Positions 39,947 to 40,023 of a DNA stretch of 40,023 nt are shown piece by piece. This stretch comes from Ornithoclostridium faecigallinarum (GTDB lineage Bacteria; Bacillota; Clostridia; Christensenellales; UBA3700): positions 1-40,023 of the forward strand of contig DVOI01000046.1 in the NCBI GenBank assembly GCA_018713665.1, in the 5' to 3' direction. The notes below the pieces were generated by a model. That model was not told the origin of the DNA and did not search any database. It was given only the letters and a program-made list of their open reading frames with translations. The translations under genes were made by a program, and so were the position numbers. Numbering within the stretch: position 1 is the first letter of the stretch; every line of letters begins with the position of its first letter.

Positions 39947-40023
39947 GTATAGTATTGACTTTTATGACCTATTGCGTGGAAGAGTACAAGGCGCATAAAG
40001 GGTTGACCGGTTTGCAAGTGGAG
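39943..40023 (+). CDS. DUF3791-like small protein, N-terminal fragment
   Basis: The gene starts with an ATG that overlaps the previous stop (ATGA) and runs off the window after 27 codons. The visible residues include MTYCVEEYKAHKGLTG, which fits the start of DUF3791 proteins (a short hydrophobic segment, C-x-E-x-Y, then S/T-G). In many Firmicutes, DUF3791 genes flank DUF3990, a predicted ADP-ribosyltransferase-like toxin. A toxin-antitoxin role is inferred from that association, not visible here. Confidence 0.55.
   Translation, partial: MSIVLTFMTYCVEEYKAHKGLTGLQVE

Overview
This 40 kb window is a gene-dense, GC-rich bacterial chromosome segment that looks like the core genome of a member of the Clostridia (Firmicutes). 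The evidence is a split two-subunit transketolase, a transcription-terminating lysine riboswitch, the LL-diaminopimelate aminotransferase route to lysine, an NfnAB-type ferredoxin:NADP oxidoreductase, strong AGGAGG ribosome binding sites and TTGNNN-17 bp-TATAAT-like promoters. A gut-associated, high-GC clostridial lineage such as Christensenellales is my inference; the sequence does not prove it.

Layout. At 1-267 the C-terminus of a DUF262/HNH-type protein enters from the left and ends at a bidirectional terminator. The split transketolase (minus strand, 322-2089) and proS (plus strand, 2405-4126) diverge from a short repeat-rich promoter region. A lysoplasmalogenase-like membrane protein (minus strand) follows. 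Next is a sugar-use locus on the minus strand: MFS transporter, GH2 beta-mannosidase, and alkaline-phosphatase-fold phosphodiesterase (5248-10022). The lysine/DAP operon asd-dapA-dapB (minus strand, 10216-12899) is controlled by a lysine riboswitch at 12985-13143. The plus strand from 13284 carries a poorly characterised operon: a six-helix membrane protein, hslO (Hsp33), a TPR-like protein, an HD hydrolase, and then a DUF1989 protein behind a structured leader. A leaderless methyltransferase gene stands alone at 18862.

From 19675 to 27712 a compact operon encodes every step from erythrose-4-phosphate and PEP to prephenate, phenylpyruvate and 4-hydroxyphenylpyruvate: aroF-aroB-aroA-aroC-pheA-aroEK(fusion)-aroQ-tyrA. 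From 28020 to the right edge lies a long co-directional cluster: P-type ATPase, guaA, purA, dapL, nth, nfnA, nfnB, obg, yhbY. It ends in a small-protein locus that runs off the window with a DUF3791-like gene.

The genes fit together as biosynthesis of aromatic amino acids, of lysine and meso-DAP (asd, dapA and dapB in one operon, dapL in another), of purines (GMP and AMP branches), and of redox balance (Nfn). The most interesting items are the leaderless transcripts, the unassigned structured leader before the DUF1989 gene, the direct repeats flanking nfnAB, and the hslO-centred operon. I see no CRISPR array, tRNA, rRNA, IS element or obvious prophage.
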